From contig DEKQ01000058.1 in assembly GCA_002353975.1 (NCBI GenBank), positions 7,673 to 29,812 on the forward strand: a DNA stretch of 22,140 nucleotides, written 5' to 3'. The translations under genes and the position numbers were made by a program. Origin of the DNA: Prevotellaceae bacterium UBA2718 (GTDB taxonomy: Bacteria; Bacteroidota; Bacteroidia; Bacteroidales; Bacteroidaceae). Shown piece by piece: positions 1 through 7,740 of this stretch; the first letter of the stretch is position 1; every line of letters begins with the position of its first letter. The notes under the pieces are model-generated. The model saw only the letters and a list, made by a program, of their open reading frames with translations. It searched no databases and had not been told where the DNA came from.

Positions 1-201
1 GGCATCGGCGGGCGGTGGAGCCATGAGGGGCTTCTTCCTCTCAAGTATGCCGACTTCGCTGGTGGCATTAAAGTCACTATACTCACCGCTGTTGGATGCC
101 AATACAGTATCGGCCTTCAAATCGGAACTAATCTCTTCCGCACACCATGCAACACTTGCAAATTGTACAAGCATTGCAAGTAGAAATAATTTTTTCTTCA
201 T
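1..201 (-). CDS. Secreted protein, N-terminal fragment (runs off the left edge)
   Basis: Reading leftward from an ATG at 199-201, 67 codons stay open to the window edge, so only the N-terminus is visible. It begins MKKKLFLLAMLVQFASVAWC followed by AEE: a short lysine-rich n-region, a hydrophobic core of about 14 residues and a likely signal peptidase I site after WC-A. The protein is therefore probably exported to the periplasm or beyond. The mature part seen is polar and ends in a proline-rich stretch (APPPADA). I do not recognise a family. It lies 46 bp downstream of the ACT-domain gene on the same strand and may share its transcript. A lipoprotein reading is less likely because no clear lipobox (L-x-x-C) precedes the Cys. 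Confidence 0.6.
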   Translation of the reverse strand, partial: MKKKLFLLAMLVQFASVAWCAEEISSDLKADTVLASNSGEYSDFNATSEVGILERKKPLMAPPPADA

Positions 202-247
202 CTTTTGTGTCTATATACGTTGTTGTGTTTGTGTTGTATGAAGTGTA

Positions 248-670
248 CTATTGCTTCAAATCGTCCTCAAAAACGGATTGGAGCTTATTGATGGTTATTA
301 TTTCATTCGTCTTGCTTGGATCAGACGTACGGAAGATGAGCACTCCCCTGCCCTTCAGCAAGAACGAATACATGTAAGCGATGTGTATATCGCTGTCTGA
401 GAACAGTTTCATCACTCTTGCTGCTTCTCCCGACACGTTTTCTACATATACGGCATTGACGTCAGTCAGTTGGATGTTTACGCCTTCTTCCTTCAGCAGG
501 AGGTAGGCACGTGTCGGGTCATCACATATCACTCTGTATATGCCATAGTCTTTTGTGTCGGCTATGGTTGATGCAAGAATCTGGATATTGTTCTTGCCGA
601 GTAACTCAAGCACTTGTATGAGAGTGCCACCTTTATTCTCTATAAAGATTGACAGTTGTTTTATAGTCAT
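248..670 (-). CDS. Tandem ACT-domain amino-acid-binding protein
   Basis: A 140-residue protein made of two ACT modules, roughly residues 1-68 and 70-135, with no catalytic domain. The first opens with the usual beta strand and a glycine-rich turn (IENKGGTL); the second has EAARVMKLFSDSDIHIAYMY followed by a GRGVLIFR strand. ACT pairs bind small ligands, often amino acids, at the domain interface. The gene starts 14 bp after the stop of the phenylacetate-CoA ligase gene and ends the iorA-iorB-PaaK series, the usual place for this protein in anaerobes. I infer that it senses an aromatic amino acid or aryl acid and modulates the pathway. Its ligand and target cannot be read from the sequence. 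Confidence 0.85.
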   Translation of the reverse strand: MTIKQLSIFIENKGGTLIQVLELLGKNNIQILASTIADTKDYGIYRVICDDPTRAYLLLKEEGVNIQLTDVNAVYVENVSGEAARVMKLFSDSDIHIAYMYSFLLKGRGVLIFRTSDPSKTNEIITINKLQSVFEDDLKQ

Positions 671-684
671 AGCATTAAAGTTTT

Positions 685-2022
685 TTATTTGTAAACTGTT
701 CTCTTGTCTATTACTCTGACAGCCTTACCCTCACTTACAGGCAATGTTCCCTTTGGAACCAGTTTCACATGAGGAGTGAGAAGTATCTCATCCTTCAGCG
801 CTCTCTTGACATCTTTCTGCAACTGTATAAGGCGCTGATAGTCATCTGTAAACAAATCTTCCAGCTCTACCTCAACGGTCATGTTGTCATTATTCTCGTC
901 AGTAGTGAGAGTGATGAGATAGTTACTTGCCAACTCCTTAAACTGCATCAGGATTTTCTCAATCTGAATAGGGAAGATGTTGACGCCTCTCAGCACCATC
1001 ATGTCGTCAGAGCGTCCCTTCATTCTGTCAAGCCTTACGTGGTTACGGCCACAAGGGCAGCCGCGTCCCAAGACACGGGTCAGGTCACGGGTACGATAGC
1101 GCAGCAGCGGCATAGCCTCACGCCTGATGGATGTGAGTATCAGCTCGCCTATCTCTCCGTCCGGTACAGGTTCAAGGGTTTCCGGGTCAACGATTTCCAC
1201 AATGTAATAATCCTCCCAGAAGTGAAGGCCATTCTGCTCCTTACACTCAAAGCCCACACCAGGACCGCACATCTCAGACATACCGAAAGAGTTGTAAGCC
1301 TTAACACCCAGCATATTCTGTATGCGCTGACGCTGCTCCTCAGAATGAGGCTCTGCACCAATGGCAAGCACCTTCAACTTAGTATCCTTGCGTGGATCGA
1401 CGCCCTGCTCCTGCATCACCTCATAGAGGCGGGTAACATAAGAAGGTACGGCATGAACAGCTGTAGTGCCAAAGTCCTTCATGAACTTTATCTGACGGAG
1501 GGAGTTGCCGGCAGCTGCAGGAACGGTAAGCATACCCAAGCGCTCTGCACCATACTGGAACCCGAGGCCGCCGGTGAACATACCATATCCGGAGGAGTTC
1601 TGGAATACGTCATTAGGGCGCAATCCAACCATCCAGAGGTTACGTGCCACCTGATTAGCCCATTCGTCAAGATCGTTCTGTGTGTGAAGTATTACCGTAG
1701 GATTGCCCGTAGTACCAGAGGAACTGTGCAGACGAACACACTCTTCCAGTGGAACACTTGCCAATCCGAAAGGATAGTTGTTGCGCAGGTCATCCTTCGT
1801 GGTGAACGGTATGCGGCGGATGTCATCGACACTTGTTATATTGTCTGCTGACACACCTGCCTCTTCCAATCTCTTCTTATATATGGGATTATTCATACAA
1901 CGTGAAACAGTCTCTTTCAGACGCTCCACCTGAAGTTTCTCTATCTCCTCGCGAGACATCGTCTCCAGTTCTGGATCCAGGTACTCTGAACTCCAGTCAG
2001 GTAATTCTCTTCTGTAAGCCAT
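685..2022 (-). CDS. paaK: Phenylacetate-CoA ligase (aryl-acid:CoA ligase, AMP-forming)
   Basis: ANL-superfamily enzyme that activates an aryl acid (phenylacetate, or indole-acetate by analogy) with ATP and CoA. Visible motifs are the phosphate-binding loop SSSGTTGNP near residue 100, the adenylate-binding YNSFGMSEM, RYRTRDLTRV before the hinge, GRSDDMMVLRGVNIFP, and a C-terminal SEGKAVRV. The length, 445 residues, is normal for the family. I prefer the ATG at 2022, four bases past the iorB stop, giving MAYRRELPDW. A GTG at 2046 in the same frame would add eight residues (MPKLLNKK) but overlap the end of iorB. The gene lies between iorB and the ACT gene, so the substrate is probably the acid matching the IorAB product or substrate. 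Confidence 0.9.
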   Translation of the reverse strand: MAYRRELPDWSSEYLDPELETMSREEIEKLQVERLKETVSRCMNNPIYKKRLEEAGVSADNITSVDDIRRIPFTTKDDLRNNYPFGLASVPLEECVRLHSSSGTTGNPTVILHTQNDLDEWANQVARNLWMVGLRPNDVFQNSSGYGMFTGGLGFQYGAERLGMLTVPAAAGNSLRQIKFMKDFGTTAVHAVPSYVTRLYEVMQEQGVDPRKDTKLKVLAIGAEPHSEEQRQRIQNMLGVKAYNSFGMSEMCGPGVGFECKEQNGLHFWEDYYIVEIVDPETLEPVPDGEIGELILTSIRREAMPLLRYRTRDLTRVLGRGCPCGRNHVRLDRMKGRSDDMMVLRGVNIFPIQIEKILMQFKELASNYLITLTTDENNDNMTVEVELEDLFTDDYQRLIQLQKDVKRALKDEILLTPHVKLVPKGTLPVSEGKAVRVIDKRTVYK

Positions 2023-2026
2023 TTTC

Positions 2027-2602
2027 TTATTTAGCAGCTTCGGCACCCATGTCGAAAGCCTTTAAGTTTGATTCTACTACTTTTTCTCCTTTGCGCGCAA
2101 AAATTGTTGCGACAGCGTTCCTCAGAGCCTCGTCTGATACAATCTCAATATACTTGGATGCCATACCGAGCAGTACGACATTGGCAGAGCGCACAGAACC
2201 GGCATCTTTTGCCACCTGTTCGATGTCCAGCTGTACCACATTCGGCAATGAAGCCAACTCAGCGAACAGAGCTTCCTCTTCCGGATAGTTTGGAATGTTG
2301 ACAAAAGGCTTGTTGCTGGTAACGATTACGCCGTCCTTAGACAGGTAGGGCAGATAGCGCAAAGCCTCCATAGGCTCCATTGATATTATCACGTCTGCCT
2401 CACCCATTGAGATAAGGTCGCTGTATATTGGGTCAGTAGAAAGTCTCAGGTTCGACTGCACGTCGCCACCACGCTGAGACATTCCATGAACCTCTGCCTG
2501 CTTAAGGTTTACATTTGCCTGAGTAGCAGCTTCTCCGATGATTGTGGCGATGCTCAGGATTCCCTGACCACCGACGCCACAAAGTATTATGTCTTTTTTC
2601 AT
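2027..2602 (-). CDS. iorB: Indolepyruvate:ferredoxin oxidoreductase, beta subunit
   Basis: Beta (gamma-domain) subunit of the 2-oxoacid oxidoreductase that interconverts aryl-pyruvates and aryl-acetyl-CoA with reduced carrier and CO2. At 191 residues it has the normal subunit length. The N-terminus has the glycine-rich GVGGQGILS, followed by EVHGMSQRGGDVQSNLR, both characteristic of this family. An upstream in-frame ATG at 2644 would add 14 basic residues lying inside iorA. I reject it because an AAGGAGG ribosome-binding site sits just before the ATG at 2602, and MKKDIILCGVGGQG is the family-like start. It begins 4 bp after the iorA stop and is surely co-translated with it. Confidence 0.92.
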   Translation of the reverse strand: MKKDIILCGVGGQGILSIATIIGEAATQANVNLKQAEVHGMSQRGGDVQSNLRLSTDPIYSDLISMGEADVIISMEPMEALRYLPYLSKDGVIVTSNKPFVNIPNYPEEEALFAELASLPNVVQLDIEQVAKDAGSVRSANVVLLGMASKYIEIVSDEALRNAVATIFARKGEKVVESNLKAFDMGAEAAK

Positions 2603-2606
2603 TGAT

Positions 2607-4238
2607 TTATGCCTCCTTCTTAGCTTTTGCCTTCTCTCGTGCATGACGAGAAGCCGTTTGAATACATTCTCTTCTTGGGATGATGACCGATACGCCCTCG
2701 TAAGCTATCTCGTCGCGTATCAGCTGAGCTATCTCCGGGATGTTCTTCGGTAGCGGTGTCACCACGTGAAGATGCTCCGGATCCATTCCCAATCCCAGAC
2801 ATATTGCCTCATACTTATTCAATCCGGCACTATCCTGTCCGCCTGTCATACCTGTTGTCAGGTTGTCAGAGATTATTACCGTGATGGCAGCATTCTCGTT
2901 GATAGCATCCAGAAGTCCCGTCATACCAGAGTGTGTGAACGTGGAGTCACCAATAACAGCTATCGCAGGACGCAAACCGGCATCAGCAGCACCCTTGGCC
3001 ATTGTTATAGACGCACCCATATCCACGCATGATGCCAGTGCCTTGAATGGAGGAAGTGCACCAAGTGTGTAGCAACCTATGTCGCCGAATACACGAGCAT
3101 CAGGATACTCCTCAATGATCTTTACCAACGCTCCATACACATCCCTGTGTCCGCATCCCTGACACAACTGTGGTGGACGAGCTGCAAGGTTCTTTGCAGC
3201 AGGCATTATCTCAGGAGCTTCCACACCCATTGCGGCAGCAACGCTGTCAGGCGTTAACTCGCCTGTACGTGGCAAAGCACCAGTCAGGCGACCTGTTACG
3301 ATGTAACCAGTGCCCAGGATACCCTTCACATCCTGCTCTACTACAGGCTGTCCGTCTTCCACAACGAGGAGCTTGCCGCTCTCTTTTGCCAGCATCTCTA
3401 TGCGCTGTACAGGCAATGGATACTGTGACACCTTTTCTATATTATATAGGGCCTGCTTCTCGGCAGGAAGCTTTGACAGAGCCTCCTTGACGTAGTTATA
3501 TCCTATACCGCAGGCAACAACACCCACCTTCTCCTTCTTGTCGGCAGATGCTCCGTACTCTGAGATATTGAACTGCGACTTGTTGCTCTCCAGCAGCATC
3601 TTGTCCTGCTTGTCCAGCAGCCCTGCATACTTCCTCTTTGCTATGCCTGGCAGCAGAACCCATTGGTCTGTTGACGGGCACAGGGCGTTCTGCTCTATCG
3701 GCTCCTTGACCGTTACGCCTGCGCGAGAGTGAGCAAGACGTGTCACGATGCGCATCAGCACCGGCTCCTTGATAGCCTCTGAGAGGTTGAATGCAACAGA
3801 CATCATATCGTATGCCTCCTGCTGGTTGCTTGGCTCAAAAATAGGGATGAGCGCAAACTTGCCATAGAAGCGAGAGTCCTGCTCGTTCTGTGAGGAGTGC
3901 ATCGACGGGTCATCGGCAGCCAGAACCACAAGTCCTCCGCCAACGCCTGTAATGGCACTATTGATAAAAGCATCGGCACAAACATTCATGCCTACATGCT
4001 TCATGCATACTAAGGCACGCTTGCCTGCATACGACATACCGAGAGCTGCCTCCATAGCAGTCTTCTCATTTGTGCACCAGCGAGAATGTATGCCTCGCTC
4101 ACGGGCCAGTGCATTGCCCTGAATAAATTCTGTAATCTCAGTTGATGGGGTACCGGGATAGGCATACACGCCGCTCAATCCCGCGTGAATGGCACCGAGG
4201 GCTATTGCCTCATCACCGAGAAGTAATCTTTTTTCCAT
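2607..4238 (-). CDS. iorA: Indolepyruvate:ferredoxin oxidoreductase, alpha subunit (no ferredoxin domain)
   Basis: Thiamine-diphosphate-dependent catalytic subunit, 543 residues. The pyrimidine-binding half has YAYPGTPSTEITEF (residues 25-38). A transketolase C-like middle domain follows. The PP-binding half has CQGCGHRD (359-366) and the thiamine-diphosphate signature GDS (430-432) through SDN (457-459). Longer family members carry about 60-80 more residues with a two-[4Fe-4S] ferredoxin module. Here the protein stops soon after IIPRREC in a lysine/alanine-rich tail with no CxxCxxC run, so electrons must pass to a separate carrier. It starts 27 bp after the response-regulator gene and heads iorA-iorB-paaK-ACT. 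It could work oxidatively (amino-acid breakdown) or reductively (making aromatic amino acids from aryl acids). Confidence 0.92.
   Translation of the reverse strand: MEKRLLLGDEAIALGAIHAGLSGVYAYPGTPSTEITEFIQGNALARERGIHSRWCTNEKTAMEAALGMSYAGKRALVCMKHVGMNVCADAFINSAITGVGGGLVVLAADDPSMHSSQNEQDSRFYGKFALIPIFEPSNQQEAYDMMSVAFNLSEAIKEPVLMRIVTRLAHSRAGVTVKEPIEQNALCPSTDQWVLLPGIAKRKYAGLLDKQDKMLLESNKSQFNISEYGASADKKEKVGVVACGIGYNYVKEALSKLPAEKQALYNIEKVSQYPLPVQRIEMLAKESGKLLVVEDGQPVVEQDVKGILGTGYIVTGRLTGALPRTGELTPDSVAAAMGVEAPEIMPAAKNLAARPPQLCQGCGHRDVYGALVKIIEEYPDARVFGDIGCYTLGALPPFKALASCVDMGASITMAKGAADAGLRPAIAVIGDSTFTHSGMTGLLDAINENAAITVIISDNLTTGMTGGQDSAGLNKYEAICLGLGMDPEHLHVVTPLPKNIPEIAQLIRDEIAYEGVSVIIPRRECIQTASRHAREKAKAKKEA
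2612..2618 (-). promoter_or_regulatory. Strong Shine-Dalgarno of iorB
   Basis: AAGGAGG on the minus strand, 9 bases before the ATG at 2602 and inside the last codons of iorA. Strong Shine-Dalgarno sequences are uncommon in Bacteroidetes. This one decides the iorB start and suggests coupling to iorA translation. Confidence 0.7.
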
Positions 4239-4265
4239 TGTTTTTGTATGTTATTTCTCTTTACG

Positions 4266-4688
4266 TTACCGTTGAGTCTTCTTTTCCCAGATGGCATTAA
4301 CCTGCTTGGCTATACTGTCAAGCAGCTTATCCATAATTATGGGTTTTGTGATAAAATCATTGGCACCAAGGTCAAAGCCTCTCTTCACGTCATCATTTGA
4401 ATTGAGTGCTGAGAGTATCACAATCGGCAATTCTTTTGTCGCTTCATTAGCTCTAAGGTGTTCTATCACCTCATATCCGTCCATTACGGGCATCATGAGA
4501 TCAAGTAATACTAAATCCACCCCTCCGCGGCTTATGGTGTCCAAAGCCGCTTTTCCGTCATTCGCGGTAACGAGGTTGAAATGATATTTACCTAACATCT
4601 TCTGAATAAGAAGCACGTTCAGGGGAATGTCATCTACGATAAGGATTGTAATCTTACTCTGGTCAATGTTTGGATTGATTTCTGCCAT
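4266..4688 (-). CDS. Single-domain response regulator (receiver only)
   Basis: A 140-residue CheY-like protein with one receiver domain and no output domain. It has the acidic pocket D19-D20 (ILIVDD), the phospho-acceptor D63 in LLDLMMP, the switch serine S93 in ILSAL and the invariant K115 in FITKP. The 12 residues before the first strand and the short basic tail (EKKTQR) hold no DNA-binding or enzymatic module. No histidine kinase is in the window. It lies between gpsA (81 bp upstream) and iorA (27 bp downstream) on the same strand. Such proteins act as phosphate shuttles or bind a partner directly; the partner is unknown here. Confidence 0.9.
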   Translation of the reverse strand: MAEINPNIDQSKITILIVDDIPLNVLLIQKMLGKYHFNLVTANDGKAALDTISRGGVDLVLLDLMMPVMDGYEVIEHLRANEATKELPIVILSALNSNDDVKRGFDLGANDFITKPIIMDKLLDSIAKQVNAIWEKKTQR

Positions 4689-4769
4689 TTGGATTTATTG
4701 TTTATTTGTAGGTTTTTAAATTATAGATTCTTGTTGATTCTGGTGGTTCTATATCAAGATATCTGTCGT

Positions 4770-5765
4770 TTATCTGAATGAGTCGGTCAATAGCTTTATT
4801 TCCACTTGGGGTGAAATTCGTTCGTACAGGATATTATACATAGCATCCAGTATAGGCATATTTACGTGCATGTGGCGGTTTATCTCCTTCATGCACTTGG
4901 TGCCGAAGTAGCCCTCAGCTATCATCTCCATCTCTATCTGTGCAGACTTTACTGAATAGCCCTTGCCTATCATGGTGCCAAACGTCCTGTTGCGCGAGAA
5001 ATTTGAGTAGCCTGTCACGAGCAAGTCGCCTATATACGCGCTATCCTCTATCTTACGGTCAGAAGGATAGACAGACGTCAGGAACCTCGACATCTCCTGC
5101 AGGGCGTTACTCATCAGCACGGCCTGAAAGTTATCGCCGTACTTCAGGCCTGCACAGATACCGGCTGCAATGGCATATACGTTCTTCAATACCGAACCGT
5201 ACTCTATGCCTACCACATCGCTCGACACCTTTGTCTTTATATACTTGCCCGCGAGTACCTTAGTAAAGCTCTCAGCTTTCTCCGTATCTGAGCAAGCTAC
5301 AGTAAGATACGACAGTCGCTCCATCGCCACCTCTTCAGCATGTGAGGGACCTCCGATGCAGGCAAGATTAGAGTATGGCACATCAAACACCTCATGGAAG
5401 TACTCCGAGCAAACGAGGTTATCATCGGGCACAATACCCTTGATGGCCGTAACGATGAACTTGTCGCGTATCGGATACTTCAGCTTCTTCAGGTGGTTCT
5501 TCAGATAGGGAGAAGGAGTCACGAATACCAATGTGTCATATTCTTTCACAACCTTATTGATATCGGATGTGAATTCCACTTCGTCCAGATTGAAATGTAC
5601 CGAGGTAAGATAGGCAGGATTGTGTCCCATACGCTTGAATTCCAATATGCGGTCATCGCGGCGCATGTACCAACCTATGTGACGGGTATTCGACACAACA
5701 ATCTTGGCAATAGCCGTTGCCCAGCTACCTCCACCGATAATTGCTATCTTACCACAGTTGAACAT
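4770..5765 (-). CDS. gpsA: NAD(P)+-dependent glycerol-3-phosphate dehydrogenase
   Basis: Cytosolic enzyme reducing dihydroxyacetone phosphate to sn-glycerol-3-phosphate, the backbone for phospholipids. The 331-residue length is normal. The Rossmann loop is GGGSWATA (residues 11-18), where the last glycine of the classical GxGxxG is alanine. The family motifs ACIGGPSHAEEV and the catalytic-lysine segment EYGSVLKNVYAIAAG follow, then the C-terminal helical domain with GDLLVTGYSNFSRNRTFG. The ATG at 5765 starts directly at MFNCGKIAIIGGG, so no earlier start is needed. It lies 80 bp downstream of lysS on the same strand and is probably co-transcribed, although a strong hairpin fills the gap. Confidence 0.94.
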   Translation of the reverse strand: MFNCGKIAIIGGGSWATAIAKIVVSNTRHIGWYMRRDDRILEFKRMGHNPAYLTSVHFNLDEVEFTSDINKVVKEYDTLVFVTPSPYLKNHLKKLKYPIRDKFIVTAIKGIVPDDNLVCSEYFHEVFDVPYSNLACIGGPSHAEEVAMERLSYLTVACSDTEKAESFTKVLAGKYIKTKVSSDVVGIEYGSVLKNVYAIAAGICAGLKYGDNFQAVLMSNALQEMSRFLTSVYPSDRKIEDSAYIGDLLVTGYSNFSRNRTFGTMIGKGYSVKSAQIEMEMIAEGYFGTKCMKEINRHMHVNMPILDAMYNILYERISPQVEIKLLTDSFR

Positions 5766-5815
5766 TTTTTTTACTTTCTTCTATATACTCTCATCTCTCA
5801 ACCCGCCGTTTACGT

Positions 5816-5843
5816 CCCTCCCCCTTGGGGGAGCCGGAGGGGG
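5816..5843. repeat. GC-rich palindrome in the lysS-gpsA gap
   Basis: An otherwise AT-rich gap holds CTCCCCC-TT-GGGGGAG (5818-5833), a perfect seven-base inverted repeat, directly followed by CCGGAGGGGG, which can compete for pairing. It begins two bases past the lysS stop. It resembles a dispersed REP-like palindrome, or could be a weak terminator or RNA-stability hairpin. There is no clear U-run after it on the minus strand. Confidence 0.5.
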
Positions 5844-5845
5844 CT

Positions 5846-7648
5846 TTACTCCACCTTATCGAGTATTGCCTGAAATTCCTCCACTTTGGGATTTTCCAAA
5901 CCAAGCTTATACTTTTTGTTCACGCCACAGACATCCTGTTGCAGCTTCTGTGCCTTCACGTCTTTCAGGTCTGAGAGCTGGTAGTATCCTGCCTTGTTGT
6001 AGAGCGGTATCCACTCCTCTGGAACACCTATACTGCCCCACTCTGCCTTGCTTGACCTTGGCTGCTTTGCCTCCGGCTTCATCTGCGGGAACAACATCAC
6101 TTCTCCTATGGCGAACTTGCCCGTCATAAGCATCACAAGGCGATCTATGCCTATGCCGATACCGAAGGTTGGAGGCATACCATACTGCAATGCACGCAGG
6201 AAGTCCTGGTCGATTATCATCGCTTCATCATCTCCCTTGTCGGCAAGCTTCATCTGCTCAATAAAGCGCTCTTCCTGATCTATCGGGTCATTCAGCTCCG
6301 AGTAGGCGTTTGCCAGCTCCTTGCCATTGACCATCAGCTCGAAACGCTCCGTAAGTCCGGGCTTTGAGCGGTGCATCTTTGTCAAAGGTGACATCTCCAC
6401 AGGATAGTCGGTGATAAAGGTTGGCTGGATGAACGTGCCTTCGCAGGTCTCGCCGAAGATCTCGTCAATCAGCTTACCCTTACCCATCGTCTCGTCAACC
6501 TCTATGTCGAGTTTCTTTGCCACCTCGCGGATTTCATCCTCACTCATCGGGTAGAGGTCATATCCGGTCTTTTCCTTTATGGCATCAAGGATAGGCAAGC
6601 GGCGGAAAGGAGCTTTGAACGATATAACCTTACCGTCAATCTCCACCTCAGGCTTTCCGTTCACGGCAATACATATCTGCTCCAGCATCTTCTCCGTGAA
6701 GCCCATACCCCAGAGGAGGTCCTTGTAGCTCACGTACAGCTCCATGCATGTGAACTCAGGATTGTGGGTCTTGTCCATTCCCTCATTCCTGAAGTTCTTG
6801 CCCATCTCATATACGCCCTCAAAGCCGCCTACGATAAGACGCTTCAGGTACAGCTCCGTAGCTATACGCATATACATGTCCTGATTCAGGGCATTGAAAT
6901 GGGTCATAAACGGACGTGCGCTTGCGCCACCCGGGATGTTCTGCAGTATCGGAGTGTCAACCTCGGTATAGCCTGCTTCGTCAAGAATGTTCCTTATAGT
7001 ACGAACGATTGTGGCACGCTTCAGGAATGTTTCCTTCACGCCTTCATTCACCACGAGATCCACATAGCGCTGACGGTATCTCAGCTCAGGGTCATCAAAC
7101 TTATCGTATGCCACACCATCCTTATACTTCACGATGGGCAACGGCTTCAGCGACTTGCTCAGCAGGGTAATCTCCTGTGCATGAACAGAAATCTCGCCTG
7201 TCTTGGTTCTAAAAACAAAACCCTTGACGCCGATGAAGTCACCGATGTCAAGAAGTTTCTTGAATACTTTGTTGTAAAGGTCCTTATTCTCTCCCGGACA
7301 GATCTCGTCACGCTGAACATACACCTGAACACGGCCCTTGGAGTCCTGCAGTTCCGCAAAACCTGCCTTACCCATGATGCGGCGCGACATCATTCTTCCG
7401 GCTATCACCACGTTACGCGAGTTCTCTGCCGTGGCCTTCTGGCGTACGGCATTGCCTTCCTCATCCTTCACCTGCTGGCCGTTTTCATCGGTCTCAAAAG
7501 GCAAATCCTCAAAATTCTCAACGATATCGACGGAGAAAGCATTGGTTGCAAACTCTGCTGCGGGATATGGGTCGATTCCCATATTCCTCAGCTCCTGAAG
7601 GCTCTCTCTACGCCCTATTTCCTGTTCGGATAATTCAAGTATGTTCAT
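5846..7648 (-). CDS. lysS: Lysyl-tRNA synthetase, class II
   Basis: Charges tRNA-Lys with lysine in the cytosol. An N-terminal OB-fold anticodon-binding domain (GRMMSRRIMGKAGFAEL, about residues 80-190) is followed by the class II core: motif 1 around EVDTPIL, motif 2 FRNEGMDKTHNPEFT and motif 3 GIGIGIDRLVMLM. At 600 residues it is longer than the roughly 500 of E. coli LysS. About 80 residues follow motif 3 and the FPQMKP that usually ends the protein; a similar extension is found in Bacteroidetes. A 20-residue insert (ETDENGQQVKDEEGNAVRQK) sits in the N-domain. It has its own good promoter at 7672-7702 and probably heads transcription into gpsA. Confidence 0.96.
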   Translation of the reverse strand: MNILELSEQEIGRRESLQELRNMGIDPYPAAEFATNAFSVDIVENFEDLPFETDENGQQVKDEEGNAVRQKATAENSRNVVIAGRMMSRRIMGKAGFAELQDSKGRVQVYVQRDEICPGENKDLYNKVFKKLLDIGDFIGVKGFVFRTKTGEISVHAQEITLLSKSLKPLPIVKYKDGVAYDKFDDPELRYRQRYVDLVVNEGVKETFLKRATIVRTIRNILDEAGYTEVDTPILQNIPGGASARPFMTHFNALNQDMYMRIATELYLKRLIVGGFEGVYEMGKNFRNEGMDKTHNPEFTCMELYVSYKDLLWGMGFTEKMLEQICIAVNGKPEVEIDGKVISFKAPFRRLPILDAIKEKTGYDLYPMSEDEIREVAKKLDIEVDETMGKGKLIDEIFGETCEGTFIQPTFITDYPVEMSPLTKMHRSKPGLTERFELMVNGKELANAYSELNDPIDQEERFIEQMKLADKGDDEAMIIDQDFLRALQYGMPPTFGIGIGIDRLVMLMTGKFAIGEVMLFPQMKPEAKQPRSSKAEWGSIGVPEEWIPLYNKAGYYQLSDLKDVKAQKLQQDVCGVNKKYKLGLENPKVEEFQAILDKVE

Positions 7649-7671
7649 TTGTTATTTTGTTATTTTGTGTG

Positions 7672-7702
7672 CAAAGTTACAGAAAAACAAGTGAAGCACA
7701 AA
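7672..7702 (-). promoter_or_regulatory. Bacteroidetes-type promoter of lysS
   Basis: On the minus strand TTTG (7699-7702) and TAACTTTG (7672-7679) are separated by 19 nt, matching the Bacteroidetes -33/-7 consensus. Transcription would start about 20 bases before the lysS ATG. Confidence 0.75.
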
Positions 7703-7740
7703 AGAATTTGCAAACTTTTTAAGCAAAACCAAAGGTTTTT

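Noticed and set aside
769..1851. 360-codon open frame on the plus strand opposite the PaaK gene
   Set aside because: It is antisense to a gene with clear family motifs, and its translation is compositionally odd with no recognisable domain.
6764..7633. 289-codon open frame on the plus strand opposite lysS
   Set aside because: Antisense shadow of LysS; no domain, promoter or ribosome-binding site supports it.
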